DNA of 64,000 bases, taken from assembly GCA_029961685.1 (NCBI GenBank), contig JARWKL010000010.1, forward strand, positions 15,149,931 to 15,213,930, in the 5' to 3' direction. This DNA comes from Aristolochia californica (taxonomy: Eukaryota; Streptophyta; Magnoliopsida; Piperales; Aristolochiaceae). Under the pieces are notes generated by a model. The model made no database searches and was not told the DNA's origin. It saw only the letters and a program-made list of their open reading frames with translations. This document shows, one piece after another, positions 1 through 12,150 of this stretch; position 1 is the stretch's first letter, and every line of letters starts with the position of its first letter. Made by a program: the position numbers and the translations under genes.

Positions 1-1404
1 ATAAGTCATTCCTTACAAAAATATACCTCGTTACGCATGATCAACCACTTTACAATCATCCATGATCGTTAGATCAGCTTTTTGTAAATGGGCACAATAA
101 TACTTTTTTTAACTCGGGTAAATATCCCACCGCACGTTCACTTGGGAATTTAATATTATTCTCTTTAAAAGGTTTGGATCCATAGGTTATATTCATCTTT
201 ACCATGTTTCAAACATGCATATCCAATTTTTAAAACATGTGTAGAAAAATCTCTTTCTTATAAAATTCCGAGCTATTAGGGTTGAACTAGTGAAATTTTC
301 CCAAACCTGGAAAAAAAAACATTTGTGTTCATTTGTGGTGTGTGAATAAATTTTCATTACTTACATTTTTTATTGTTTTAAATTCTTTCCTTACGTAAAC
401 TCTAAAATTTTCATTTTGTTGTGATCTTTTTGTCTTTTATCTCTTTTTATATTTACAAGATGAACGCAAGTGAAAACTCAAGTTTTGATTTCAGAAAAAA
501 GTATACATCTAAAATGGAAATGCTCAATGCACAAATGTAGAGAGAGATAATTCGAAAAAGTATCTGTAATTTTTAGGGATTGTAAATTCTTTTTAGTTTT
601 ATATATCAGGTTCTACAATCGTCAGGAAAAGGGGGACGCGGGGGATTTTTAAATGAGTGTTGACTCCCCATCCATAAGTCATTACTAACAAAAATATAGC
701 CCGTTATGCATGATAAATCACTTTACAATCATCTATGATCGTTAGGTCATATTTTTGTAAATAGACAAATAATAGCTTATTTGACACGGGTAAATATCCC
801 ACCGCTCGTTCACTTGGGAATTTAATGTTAGTCTCTTTAAAAGGGTTGGATCCATCGGCATTTGCATCTTTAACATGTTTCAAGTATGCATATCCAATAT
901 TTAAAACATGTGTAGAAAAATATCTTTCTTATAAAATTCCGAACTATTAGGGTTGAGCTAGTGAAATTTTCCCAAACATGGATAACAAAACTTTTGTGTT
1001 CATTTGTGGTGTGTAAATAAATTTTCTTTACTTACATTTTTTATTGCTTTAAATTCTTTCCTTAAATAAACTCTAAAATTTTCATTTTGTTGTGATCTAT
1101 TTACCTTTTATCTCTTTTTTGATTTCTGAGATGAAGGGAAAGCGAAAACTCAAGTTTTGATTTAAGAAAAAAGTATACATCTAAAATGGAAATCCACAAT
1201 GCACAAATGTAGAGCCAGATAATTCCAAAATGTGTCTGTAATTTTTAGGGTACTCATTTTAGTTTTTGTATATCAGGTTCTGCAATTGTCGGGAAAAGGG
1301 GGAGGCTGGGGATTTTTAATTGAGTGTTGACTCCCAATCCATAAGTCATTCCTTAAAAAAATATAGCCCATTACGCATGTTAAATCACTTTACAATCATC
1401 TATG
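1..1404 (-). repeat. Inverted segment of the ~675 bp satellite (about two monomers)
   Basis: Read on the minus strand this is the same monomer that fills the rest of the window. The motif GTCAACACTCA begins at 1331 and 664 on the minus strand, a spacing of 667 bp, and the C-rich tract, TATATAAAA-like box and GGATCC follow in the normal order. Both copies carry the CACTTGGGAATTT variant (AATTCCCAAG on the repeat strand), which otherwise occurs mainly in the adjacent 2.2-8.1 kb block, so this piece probably came from neighbouring array. The segment ends at 1404 at about monomer phase 605, abutting the LTR-like sequence. Its left end lies outside the window. No gene is seen. Confidence 0.95.
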
Positions 1405-1803
1405 TGTTACGGTCCTGGATCTGACACTAGGATTCTTTGGGAGGATCTTCAATCTGCCACGGGTTACGGGACTTCTAAGTATTACCATAGGGGTAGTAGG
1501 AAGACATGGAGAAGTCGAAGATCAATGGAGGAAGAAAGAATACGTGGGTTTTTTAGGAAAACCCTAACCTCATATCTAACCTCTTTACACTAGATTTAAC
1601 CTAATTATTAATACTTCAATGCTTCCCTTTCTCATTACTCAAACCTCTTAAATAGGGTTCACCCTGTTAGGGTTTAAGATAAAATATTACAAAAATACCC
1701 CTATAAATAAAATATTCCAAAAATACCCATGTGGCCTAAAACTGAAATAAATAAAGTAAATTAAATAAAACACTAAAATAATAATGTTATTGCATGCATA
1801 ACA
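1405..1803 (+). mobile_element. LTR-like element, copy 1
   Basis: A 399 bp sequence unrelated to the satellite begins TGTTACGG and ends GCATAACA, so the ends are TG...CA within a short inverted repeat TGTTA/TAACA, as in retrotransposon LTRs. A second copy begins 407 bp downstream. The interior has a possible TATA-like CTTAAATAGGG near 1650, several AATAAA strings in the 3' third, and one AAACCCTAA and one TTAGGGTTT motif. No reverse transcriptase, integrase or gag is present. The bases after it (1804-1811, TTCCAAGT) match neither a tRNA primer-binding site nor a polypurine tract, so a complete element is not shown. A two-copy repeat from another satellite family is the main alternative. A 63-codon open frame starting at 1402 is not maintained in copy 2 and is not called as a gene. 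Confidence 0.5.
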
Positions 1804-1811
1804 TTCCAAGT

Positions 1812-2209
1812 TGTTACGGTCTCGGATCTGACACAAGGATTCTTTGGGAGGATCTTCAATCTGCCATGGGTTACGAGTCTTCCAAGCATTACTGTAGGAA
1901 TAGTAGGAAGACATGGGGAAGATGAAGATCAATGGAGGATGAAAGAATACGTGGGTTTTTTAGGAAAATCCTAACCTCGGATCTAACCTCTTTACACTAG
2001 ATTTAACCTAATTCTTAATACTTCAATGCTTCCCTTTCTAATTACTCATACCCTTAAATAGGGTTCACCCTATTAGGGTTTAAGATAAAATATTACAAAA
2101 ATACTCCTATAAATAAAATATTCCAAAAATACCACTGTGGCCAAAAACATAAATAAATAATGTTAATTAAAGAAAACACTAAAATAATAATGTTATTGTC
2201 TGCATAACA
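1812..2209 (+). mobile_element. LTR-like element, copy 2
   Basis: This is a second copy of the preceding sequence, 398 bp, in the same orientation and with the same TGTTA...TAACA ends. By eye the two differ at about thirty-odd positions (roughly 8-9%) plus a few one-base indels. If they are the two LTRs of one insertion, it is not recent. The 5 bp left of copy 1 (CTATG) and the bases right of copy 2 (GATTC) do not match, so no target-site duplication brackets the pair. Satellite resumes at 2212 on the opposite strand from the left flank. The pair may be an internally deleted element, two solo LTRs joined by recombination, or a remnant caught at an inversion breakpoint. Confidence 0.5.
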
Positions 2210-2211
2210 GA

Positions 2212-2953
2212 TTCAACACTCAGTTAAAAATCCCCCGCCCCCCTTTTCCCGATGATTGCAGAAGTTGATATATAAAAACTAAAAAGAGTTTACAATCCCT
2301 GAAAATATAGACAGTTTTTGGAATTATCACTCTTTACATTTGTGGATCAAAACCATTTAAAGAGAATAAAAATAAATTCCCAAGTGAACGTGCGGTGGGA
2401 TATTTGCCCGAGTCAAACAAGCCATTATTTCCCTTTTAGATGTAAAATTTTTTCTTAAATCAAAACTTGAGTTTTCACTTTCCCTTCTTATTACAAACAA
2501 AAAAAAAAGATAAAAGGCAAATAGATCACAAAAAATGAAAATTTTATAGTTTATGTATGGAAATAATTTAAATCACTAAAAAATGTAAGTGGACAAAATT
2601 TTCACACACCACAAAAGAACTGAAAAGTTTTGTTATCCATGTTTGAGAAATTTCACAAGTTAACCCCTAATAGCTACGAATTTAATAAAAAAGAGTTTTT
2701 CAACAAATACTTTAAAAAATGGATATGCAAGCTTGAAACATGTTAAAGATGCAAATGACCTATGGATCCAAACCTGTCATAGAGAATAATATTACATTCC
2801 CAAGTAAACGTGCGGTGGGATATTTACCCGAGTCAAACTAGCCATTATTTTGCCCATTTACAAAAAGCTGACCTAACAATCATAGATGATTTTAAAGTGA
2901 TTTATGATGGATAATGGGCTTTATTTTTTTAGTGAAGGACTTCTGGATTGGGA
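2212..2953 (+). repeat. Rearranged boundary monomer next to the LTR-like pair
   Basis: This 742 bp unit starts at monomer phase 2 and is normal through the C-rich tract and TATATAAAA box. At about 2345 the sequence jumps from the CTTTACATTTGTG part of the monomer to GATCAAAACCATTTAAAG, which belongs near phase 490-530. It runs for about 85 bp through GTGCGGTGGGATATTT and CAAGCCATTATT, then near 2430 jumps back to TTTTAGATGTA near phase 150. A downstream piece has therefore been inserted in place of about 15 bp, making a chimera at the array edge. Confidence 0.8.
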
Positions 2954-5654
2954 GTCAACACTTAGTCAAAAATCCCTCGCCTCCCCCTTTTCCCGACGAT
3001 TGCAGAACCTGATACATAAAAACTAAAAAGAGTTTAAAATCCCTAAAAATTAAAGAAAAATTTTGGAATTATCTTTCTCTACATTTGTGCATTGTTCATT
3101 TCCATTTTAGATTTAATCTTTTTTCTTAAATCAAAACTTGAGTTTTCCCTTTAGCTTCATCATGTAAAAAAAAAAAAAAAAGATAAAAAGAAAATAGATA
3201 ACAGCAAAAGGAAAATTTTAGAGTTTATGTATGGAAAAAATTTAAAGCAATAAGAAATATAAGTAAATAAAATTTATTCACACACCCCAAAAAAACACAA
3301 AGGTTTTGTTATCCGAGTTTGGGAAATTCCACTAGTTCAACCCAAATAGCTTCGAATTTTATAAGAAAGAGATTTTTCTACACATGTTTTAAAAAATAGA
3401 TATGCATGCTTGAAACATGTTAAAGATGCAAATGACCTATGGATCCAAACCTTTTGAAGAGAATAACATTAAATTCCCAAGTGAACGTGTAGTGGAATAT
3501 TTACCCGAGTCAAACAAGCCAACATTTTGCCCATTTACAAAAACCTGACCTAACGATCATAGATGATTGTAAAGTGATTTATCATGCGTAACGGGCTATA
3601 TTTTTTGAAGGAATGACTTCTGGATTGAGAGTCAACACTCAGTTAAAAATCCCCCACCTCCCCTTTTTCCTGACGATTGTAGAACCTGATATATAAAAAC
3701 AAAAAAGAGTTTCCAATCCCTAAAAATTACAGACACTTTTTGGAATTATCTTTCTCTACATTTGTGCATTGTGCATTTCCATTTTAGATTTAAACTTTTT
3801 TCTTAAATCAAAACTTGAGTTTTCCCTTTACCTTCATCACGTAAACAAAAAAAGAGATAAAAGGCAAATAGAGCGCAACAAAAGGAAAATTTTAGAGTTT
3901 TAAGTATGGAAAAAATTTAAAGCAATAAGAAATACAAGTAAAGAAAATTTATTCACACACCACAAATGAACACAAAGGTTTTTTTATCCGAGTTTGGGAA
4001 ATTCCACTAGTTCAACCCTAATAGCATGGAATTTTATAAGAAAGAGATTTTTCTACACATGTTTTAAAAAATCGATATGCATGCTTGAAACATGTTAAAG
4101 ATTCAAATGACCCATGGATCCAAACCTTTTCAAGAGAATAACTTTAAGTTCCCAAGTGAACGTGCGGTGGGATATTTACCCAAGTAAAACTAGCCATTAT
4201 TTTGCCCATTTACAAAAAGCTGACCTAAAGATCATAGATGATTGTAAAGTGATTTAAGATGCATAACAGGCTATAATTTTTTAACGAAGGACTTCTGGAA
4301 TGAGAGTCAACACTCAGTAAAAAATCTTGCGCTTCTCCCGTTTTCTGACGATTGCAGGACCTGATATATAAAAACTAAAAGGAGTTTATAATCCTCAAAA
4401 ATTACTAACACTTTTTGGAATTATATCTCTCTACAATTGTGCATTGTGCATTTCCATTTAAGATGTATACTTTTTTCTTAAATCAAAACTTGAGTTTTCA
4501 GTTTCCCTTCATCTCGTAAACAAAAAAAGAGATACAAGGCAAATAGATCATAACAAAATGAAAATTTTAGAGATTATGTATGGATAGAATTTAAAAAAAT
4601 TAAAAATGTAAATAAATAAAATTTATTCACACTCCAAAAATGAACACAAAAGTTTTGTTATCCATGTTTGGGAAATTCCACTAGTTCAAGCCTAACAGTT
4701 TAGAATTTTATAAGAAAGAGATTTTTCTACACATGTTTTAAAAAATGGATATGGAAGCTTGAAACATGTTCAAGATGCAAATGACCTGTGGATCCAAACC
4801 TTTTGAAGATAATAACATTAAATTCCCAAGTGAACATGCAGTGCGATATTTACCCGAGTCAAACAAACAATTATTTTGCCCATTTACAAAAACCTAACCT
4901 AACGATCATAGATGATTGTAAAGTGATTTATCATGTGTAAGGGGCTATATTTTTTTTAAGGAATGACTTATGGATTGAGAGTCAACACTCAGTTAAAAAT
5001 CCCCAGCCTCCCCCTTTTCCCGACGATTGCAGAACCTAATATATAAAAACTAAAAAGAGTTTACAATCCCTAAAAATTACAAACACTTTTTGGAATTATC
5101 TTTCTCTACATTTGTGCATGGTGCATTTCCAATTTTAGATTTAAACTTTTTTCTTACATTAAAACTTGAGTTTTCCCTTTACCTTCATCAGGTAAACAAA
5201 AAAAGAAATAAAAGTCAAATAGATCAGAACAAAAGGAAAATTTTAGAGTTTATGTATGGAAAAAATTTAAAGCACTAAGAAATATAAGTAAAGAAAATTT
5301 ATTCACACACCATAAGTGAACACAATGGTTTGTGTATCAGAGTTTGGGAAATTCCACTAATTCAACCCTAATAGCATGGAATTTTATAAGAAAGAGATTT
5401 TTCTACACATGTTTTAAAAAATGGATATGCATGCTTGAAACGTGTTAAAGATTCAAATGACCTATTGATCCAAACCTTTTAAAGAGAATAACATTAAATT
5501 CTCAAGTGAACGTGCGATGGGATATTTACCCGAGTCAAACAAGCCATTATTTTGCCCATTTACAAAAGGTTGACCTAACGATCATAGATGATTGTAAAGT
5601 GATTTATCATGCGTAAAGGGATATTTTTGGTAAGGAATGACTTATGGATTGAGA
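2954..5654 (+). repeat. Left block with dimeric alternation
   Basis: Four monomers alternate between two variants. The ones starting at 2954 and 4306 are preceded by GAAGGACTTCTGG; those starting at 3631 and 4981 are preceded by GAATGACTTCTGG or GAATGACTTATGG and contain AATAGCATGGAATTTT near 4020 and 5370. The repeat distance is about 1,350 bp, which suggests a small higher-order dimer. The A-tract of the first monomer is expanded to 16 A at 3166-3181. AATTCCCAAG is present in these monomers. Confidence 0.6.
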
Positions 5655-8084
5655 GTCAACACTCAATCAAAAATCACCCGCTTCCCCCTTTTCCCAACTA
5701 TTGAAAAACCTGATATATAAAAACTAAAAAGAGTTTAGAATCCCTAAAACTTACTGACACTTTTTGGAATTATCTCTCTCTCATTTGTGCATTATGCATT
5801 TCCATTTTAGACGTGTACTTTTTTTCTTAAATCAAAACTAGAGTTTTCACTTTCCCTTGATCTCGTAAACAAAAAAAGACATAAAAGCCACATAGATCAC
5901 AACAAAATGAAAATTTTAGAGTTTATATGGAAAGAATTTAAAGCAATAACAAATGTAAGAAAAGAAAATTTATTCACACACCACAAAAGAACACAAAAGA
6001 TTTTCTATTCAAATTTTGAAAATTCCACTTGTTCAACCCTACTAGCACTAAATTTTAGAAGATTTTTCTACACATGTTTTAAAAAATGTTAAATCTGAAA
6101 ATGACCTATGGATCCAACCATTTTAAAGAGAATAACATTAAATTCCCCAGTGAACGTGCGGTGGGGTATTTACCCGAGTCAAACAATCCATTATTTTGCC
6201 CACTTACAAAAATCTAACCTAACGATCAAAGATGATTGTAAAGTGATTTATCATGCATAACAGGCTATATTTTATTAGGAATGACTTATGGATTGGAAGT
6301 CAATACTCGGTTAAAAATCCCCCGCCTCCCCCTTTTCCCGACGATTGCAGAACCTGATATTTAAAAACTAAAAAGAGTTTACAATTCCTAAAAATTACAG
6401 ACACTTTCTGGAATTATCTCATTCTTCATATTTGCATTGTTCATTTCCATTTTAGATTTATACTTTTTTCTTAAATCAAAACTTGAGTTTTCACTTCCCT
6501 TCTTCTCGTAAACAAAAAAAGAGATAAAAGGCAAATCGATCACAGCAAAATGAAAATTTTATTGTTGATGTTTGGAAAGAATTGAAAGAAATAATAAATG
6601 TGAGTAAAGAAAATTTAATCACACACCGCAAATGAACACAAAAGTTTTGTTATCCAAGTTTGGGAAATGACACTAGTTCAACACTAATAGTTCCGAATTT
6701 TATAAGAAAGAGATTTTTCTACACCTGTTTTAAAAAATGGATATGCATGCATGAAACATGTTAAAGATGAAAATGACCTATGGATCCAAACCTTTTAAAG
6801 AGAATAACATTAAATTCCCAAGTGAACGTGCGGTGGGATATTTTCCCTTGTCAAACAAGCCATTATTTTTCTTATTTACAAAAATCTGACCTAACGATCA
6901 TAGATGATTGTAAAGTGTTTTATCTTGCCTAATGGGCAATATTTTTGTAAGGAATGACTTATGGATTGGGAGTGAACACTCAGTTAAAAATCCCCTGCCT
7001 CCCCCTTTTCTAGACAATTGCAGAACCTGATAAATCAAAATTAAAAGAGTTTACAATCCCTAAATATTACAGACACTTTTTGGAATTATCTCTCTCAACA
7101 TTTGTGGATTGTGCACTTCCATTTTGGATGTATAATTTTTTGTTAAATAAAAACTTCCGTTTTCACTTTCCCTAAACAAAAAAAGAGATAAAAGGCAAAT
7201 AGATCACAACAAAATGAAAATTTAAGAGTATAAGTTATGATAGAAATTAAAGCAATAACAAATGTAAGTAAAAAAATATTATTCACATGCCACAAAAGAA
7301 TAAAAAAAATTTGTTATCCAAGTTTGAGAAATTCCACTAGTACAACCCTAACAGCTAGGAATTTTATAAAATGAGATTTTTCAACACATGTTTTAAAAAA
7401 TGGATATGCATGTTTGAAACATGTTAAAGATGCAAATGACCGATGGATCCAAACCTTTTATAGAGAATAAAATTAAATTCCCAAGTGAACGTGTGGTGGG
7501 ATATTTACCCGAGTCAAACAAGCCATTAATTTGGCCATTTATAAAAAGCTAACCTAACAATCATAGATGATTATAAAGTGATTTATGATGCCTAACAAGC
7601 TATATTTTTTAATGGAAGGAATTATGGCTTGAGAGTCAACACTCAGTTAAAAATCCCCCGCCTCTCCCCTTTCCCGACAATTGCAGAACTAGATATATAA
7701 AAACTAAAAAGAGTTTACAATCTCTAAAAATTACAGACAATTTTTGGAATTATCTCTCTTTACATTTGTGCATTGTGCTTTTCCATTTTAGATGTATACT
7801 CTTTTCATAAATCAAAACTTGAGTTTCACTTTCCCTTCATCTCGTAAACAAAAAAAGTGGTAAAAAGAAAATTGATCACTACAAAATGAAAATTTTAGAG
7901 TTTATGTATGGAAAGAATAACATTAAATTCCCAAGTGAACGTACGGTGGGATATTTACCCGAGCCAAACAAGCCATTATTTTGCCCATTTACAAAAAGCT
8001 GACCTAACGATCATAGGTGATTGTAAAGTTATTTATCATGTGTAACATGCTATATTTTTGTAAGGAATGACTTATAGATTGGGA
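5655..8084 (+). repeat. Left block, remaining monomers
   Basis: These units continue the array with spacings of 644, 673, 663 and 450 bp. The first is short because about 21 bp (GATATGCATGCTTGAAACAT region) are missing near 6090 and a few more near 6060. The AATTCCCAAG variant persists near 6814, 7486 and 7926. No gene or non-repeat sequence is visible. Confidence 0.85.
7635..8084 (+). repeat. Truncated monomer (450 bp)
   Basis: Near 7911-7920 the sequence passes directly from GTATGGAAAGAAT (phase ~280) to AATAACATTAAATTCCC (phase ~505). About 225 bp, including the 8 bp-arm dyad and GGATCC, are lost. The short shared string AGAAT/AGAGAAT at the joint is consistent with a microhomology-mediated deletion or unequal exchange. 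Confidence 0.85.
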
Positions 8085-8782
8085 GTCAACACTCAGTTAA
8101 ATATCCCCCGCCTCCCCTTTTCCTGACAATTGGGAAATCTGATATATAAAAACTGAAAAGAGTGTACAATCCCTAAAAATTATGCACACTTTTTGGAATT
8201 ATCATTCTCTACATTTGTGCATTGTGCATTTCCACATTAGATGTGTAATTTTTTTTTAAATCAAAACTTGAGTTTTCACTTTCCCTTCATCTCGTAAACT
8301 AAAAAAGTGATAAAAGGCAAACAGATCACAACTTAATGAAAATTGTAGAATTCATGTATAGAAAAAATTTAAAGCAATAAAAAGTGTTAGTAAATTAAAT
8401 TTATTCACACACCACAAATGGACACAAAATTTTTGTTATCCAAATTTTGGAAATTCCTCTAGTTCAACCCTAAAAGCTTGAAATTTTATAAGAAATAGGT
8501 TTTTCTACATATGTTTTAAAAAAAGGATATGTATGCTTGAAACATGTTAAAGATGTAAATGACCTATGGATCCAAACATTTTAAATAGAATAACATTAAA
8601 TTCTCAAGTGAACGTGTGGTGGGATATTTACCCGAGTCAAAGAAGCCATTATTTTGCCTATTTACAAAAGGTGACCTATCGATCATAGATGATTGTAAAG
8701 TGATTTATCCTGCATAACGGGCATTATTTTTGTGAGGAATGACTTATGGATTGGGGGTCAACACTCAGTTAAAAATCCATTG

Positions 8783-8803
8783 CCCCCCCCCCCCCCCCCC
8801 CCC
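8783..8803 (+). repeat. C21 homopolymer in the C-rich tract of one monomer
   Basis: Other monomers read CCCCCGCCTCCCCC at this phase; here the tract is a run of 21 C after TTG. This lengthens the unit to 691 bp. It could be true slippage expansion or an assembly/basecalling artefact. On the minus strand it is a G21 run with G-quadruplex potential. Confidence 0.9.
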
Positions 8804-11800
8804 ACTTTTCCCGACGATTGCAAAACCTGATTTATAAAAACTAAAAAGAGTTTACTATCCCTAAAAATTACAGACACTTCTCTGAATTATCACTCTCTAC
8901 GTTTGTGCATTCTGTACTTCCATTTTAGAATTGTACTTTTTTTTCTTAAATCAAAACTTGATTGTTCACTTTCCCTTCATCTTATAAACATAAAAAGCGA
9001 TAAAAGCTAAATAGATCACAACATAATGAAAATTTAAGAATTTATGTATGGAAAAAATTTAAAGCAATAACAAATGTAAGTAAAGAAAATTTATTCACAC
9101 ACCACAAATGAACACAAAAGTTTTGTTATCCGAGTTTTGGAAATTCCACTAGTTGAACCCTAATTGCTTGGAATTTTATAAGAAAGATATTTTTCTACAC
9201 ATGTTTTTAAAAATGAATAGGCATTCTTGAAACATGTTAAAGATGCAAAAGACCAATGGATCCAAACCTTTTAAAGAGATTAATATCAAATTCTCAAGTG
9301 AACGTGCGGTGGGATATTTACCCAAGTCAAACAAGCAAATATTTTGCCCATTTACGAAAAGCTCACCTAACTGTAATAGATAATTGTAAAGTGTTTTATC
9401 ATGCATAACGGATTATATTTTTGTACGGAATTATTTAAGGATAGGGAGTCAACATTCAATTACAAATCCCCCGCCTCCCCCTTTTCCCAATGATTGAAAA
9501 ACCTGATATATAAACACTAAAAAGAGTTTATAATCCCTAATAATTACAGACACTTTTTGGAATTATCACTCTCTACATTTGTGCATTGTGCATTTCCATT
9601 TTTTATGTGTACTTTTTTTCCTTACAGAAAAACATGAGTTTCCACTTTCCCTTCATCTCTTAAACAAAAAAAGAGATAATAGGCAAATAGATCACAACAA
9701 AATGAAAATTTTAGAGTTTATGTATGGAAAAAATTTAAAACAATAACAAAAATGGAGCTAAAGTACATTTATTCACACACCATAAATGAACACAAAAGTT
9801 TTGTTATCCGATTTTGGAAAATTCCACTAGTTCAACCCTAATTGTATGGAATTTTATAAGAAAGAGATTCTTCTACACATGTTTTAAAAAATGGATATGA
9901 ATGCTTCAAACATGTTAAAGATCCAAATGACCTATGAATCCCAACGTTTTAAAGAGAATAACATAAAATTCTCAAGTGAACGTGCGGTGGGATATTTACC
10001 TGAGTCAAACAAGTAATTATTTTGCCCATTTACAAAAAGCTGACCTAACGATCATAGATTATTGTAAAGTGATTTTTTATGCGTAATGGGCTATATTTTT
10101 GTAAGGAATGATTTATAGAATGGGGGTCAACACTCAGTTAAAACCCCCCCGCGTCCCCCTTTTCCCGACGATAGCAAACCCTATTATATAAAAACTAAAA
10201 AGATTTTACAATCCTTAAAAATTACAAACAATTTTTGGAATTATCACTCTTTACATTTGTGCATTGTGCATTTCAATTTTAGATTTGTACTTTTTTTTCT
10301 TAAATCAAAACTTAAGTTTTCACTTTCCCTTCATCTCATAAACAAATAAATCGATAAAAGCTAAATAGATCACAAAAAAATGAAAATTTTAGTGTTTATG
10401 TATGGAAAAAATTTAAAGCACGAACAAATTAAAGTAAATAAAATTTATTCACACACCACAAATGAACACTAAAGTTTTGTTATCCGAGTTTGGGAAATTC
10501 CACTAGTTCAACCCTAATTGCTTGGAATTTAATAAGAAAGAGATTTTTCTACACATGTTTTAAAAAATGGATATGCATGCTTGAAACATGTTAAAGATGC
10601 AAATGACCTATGGATCCAAACCTTTTAAAGAGAATAACATTAAATTCTCAAGTGGACGTGCCATGGAATATTTACCCGTGTCGAACAAGCCATTATTTTG
10701 CCCATTTACAAAAAGCTGACCTAACGATCATAGATGATTGTAAAGTGATTTATGATGTGTAACGGGCTCAATTTTTGTAAACAATGACTTATGGATTGGG
10801 AGTCAACACTCAATTAAAAATCCCCCGCCTCCCCCTTTTCTCGACAATTGCAAAACCTGATATATAAAAACTAAAAAGACTTTACAATCCCTAAAACTTA
10901 CAGACATTTTTTTGAATTATCACTCTCTACATTTGTGCATTGTGCATTTTCATTTTAGATGTGTACTTTTTTTCTTAAATCAAAACTTGAGTGTTCACTT
11001 TCACTTCATCTCGTAAAAAAAAAAAAGCGATAATAGCTAAATAGATCTCAACAAAATGAAAATTTTAGAGTTTATGTATGGAAAAAATTTTAAGCAATAA
11101 CAAATGAAGTAAAGAAAATTTATTCACACCACAAATGAACACAAAAGTTTTGTTCTCCGAGTTTGGGAAATTCCACTAGTTCAACCCTAATAGCTTGGAA
11201 TTTTATAAGAATCAGATTTTTCTACACAAGTTTAAAAAATGGATATGCATGCTTGAAACACGTTAAAGATGCAAATAACCTATGGATCGAAAAATTTTAA
11301 ATAGAATAACATTAAATTTTCAAGTGAACGTGCGTTGGGATATTTACCCAAGTCAAAATAGCCATTATTTTGCCCATTTAAAAATAGTTGCCCTAACTAT
11401 CATAGAAGATTGTAAAGTGACTTATCATGCGTAACAGGCTATATGTTTTTAACGATTGACTTATGGATTTGGAGTCAACACTCAGTTAAAAATCCCATGT
11501 CTCCCCTTTTCCGAACGATTGCAAAACCTTATATATAAAAAATAAAAAGAGTTTACAATCCCTTAAAATTAAACTCAATTTTTAGAATTATCACTCTCCA
11601 CATTTGTGCATTGTCCATTTCCAATTTAGATGTGTCCATTTTTTTCTTAAATAAAAACTTGAGTTTTCACTTTCCCTTCATCTCGTAAACAAGAAAAAGA
11701 AAAAAAGGCAAATAGATCACAACAAAATTAAAATTTTAGAGTTTATGTATGGAAAAAATTTTAAGAAATAACAAATGTAAGTAGAGAAAATTTATTCACA

Positions 11801-12150
11801 CACCACAAATGAACACAAAAGTTTTGTTATCCAAGTTTGGGAAATTCCACAAGTTCAACCCTAAAAGGTTGGAATTTTATAAGAAAGAGATTTTTCTACA
11901 AATATTTTAAAAAAACTTGTTATGCATTCTTGAAACATGTTAAAGATGCAACTGCCCAATGGATCCAAACCTTTTAAAGTGAAAAACATTAAATTCTCAA
12001 GTGAATGTGCGGTGGGATATTTACCCGAGTCAAACAAGCCATTATTTTGCCCATTTACAAAAAGCTGACCTAACGATCATAGATGATTGTACAATGATTT
12101 ATCATACGTAATGGGCTATGTTTTTGTAAGGAATGACTTATTGATTGGGA

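Noticed and set aside
1402..1593. 63-codon open frame in LTR-like copy 1
   Set aside because: It starts in the satellite edge, and the equivalent frame in copy 2 has an in-frame TGA at the GGGGAAGATGAAG position. No conserved protein family is seen.
1405..2209. Cassandra-type element with a 5S rRNA promoter, or a MITE
   Set aside because: No 5S internal promoter boxes are visible. The inverted ends are only 5-7 bp and no target duplication is seen. An LTR or unrelated tandem repeat fits better.
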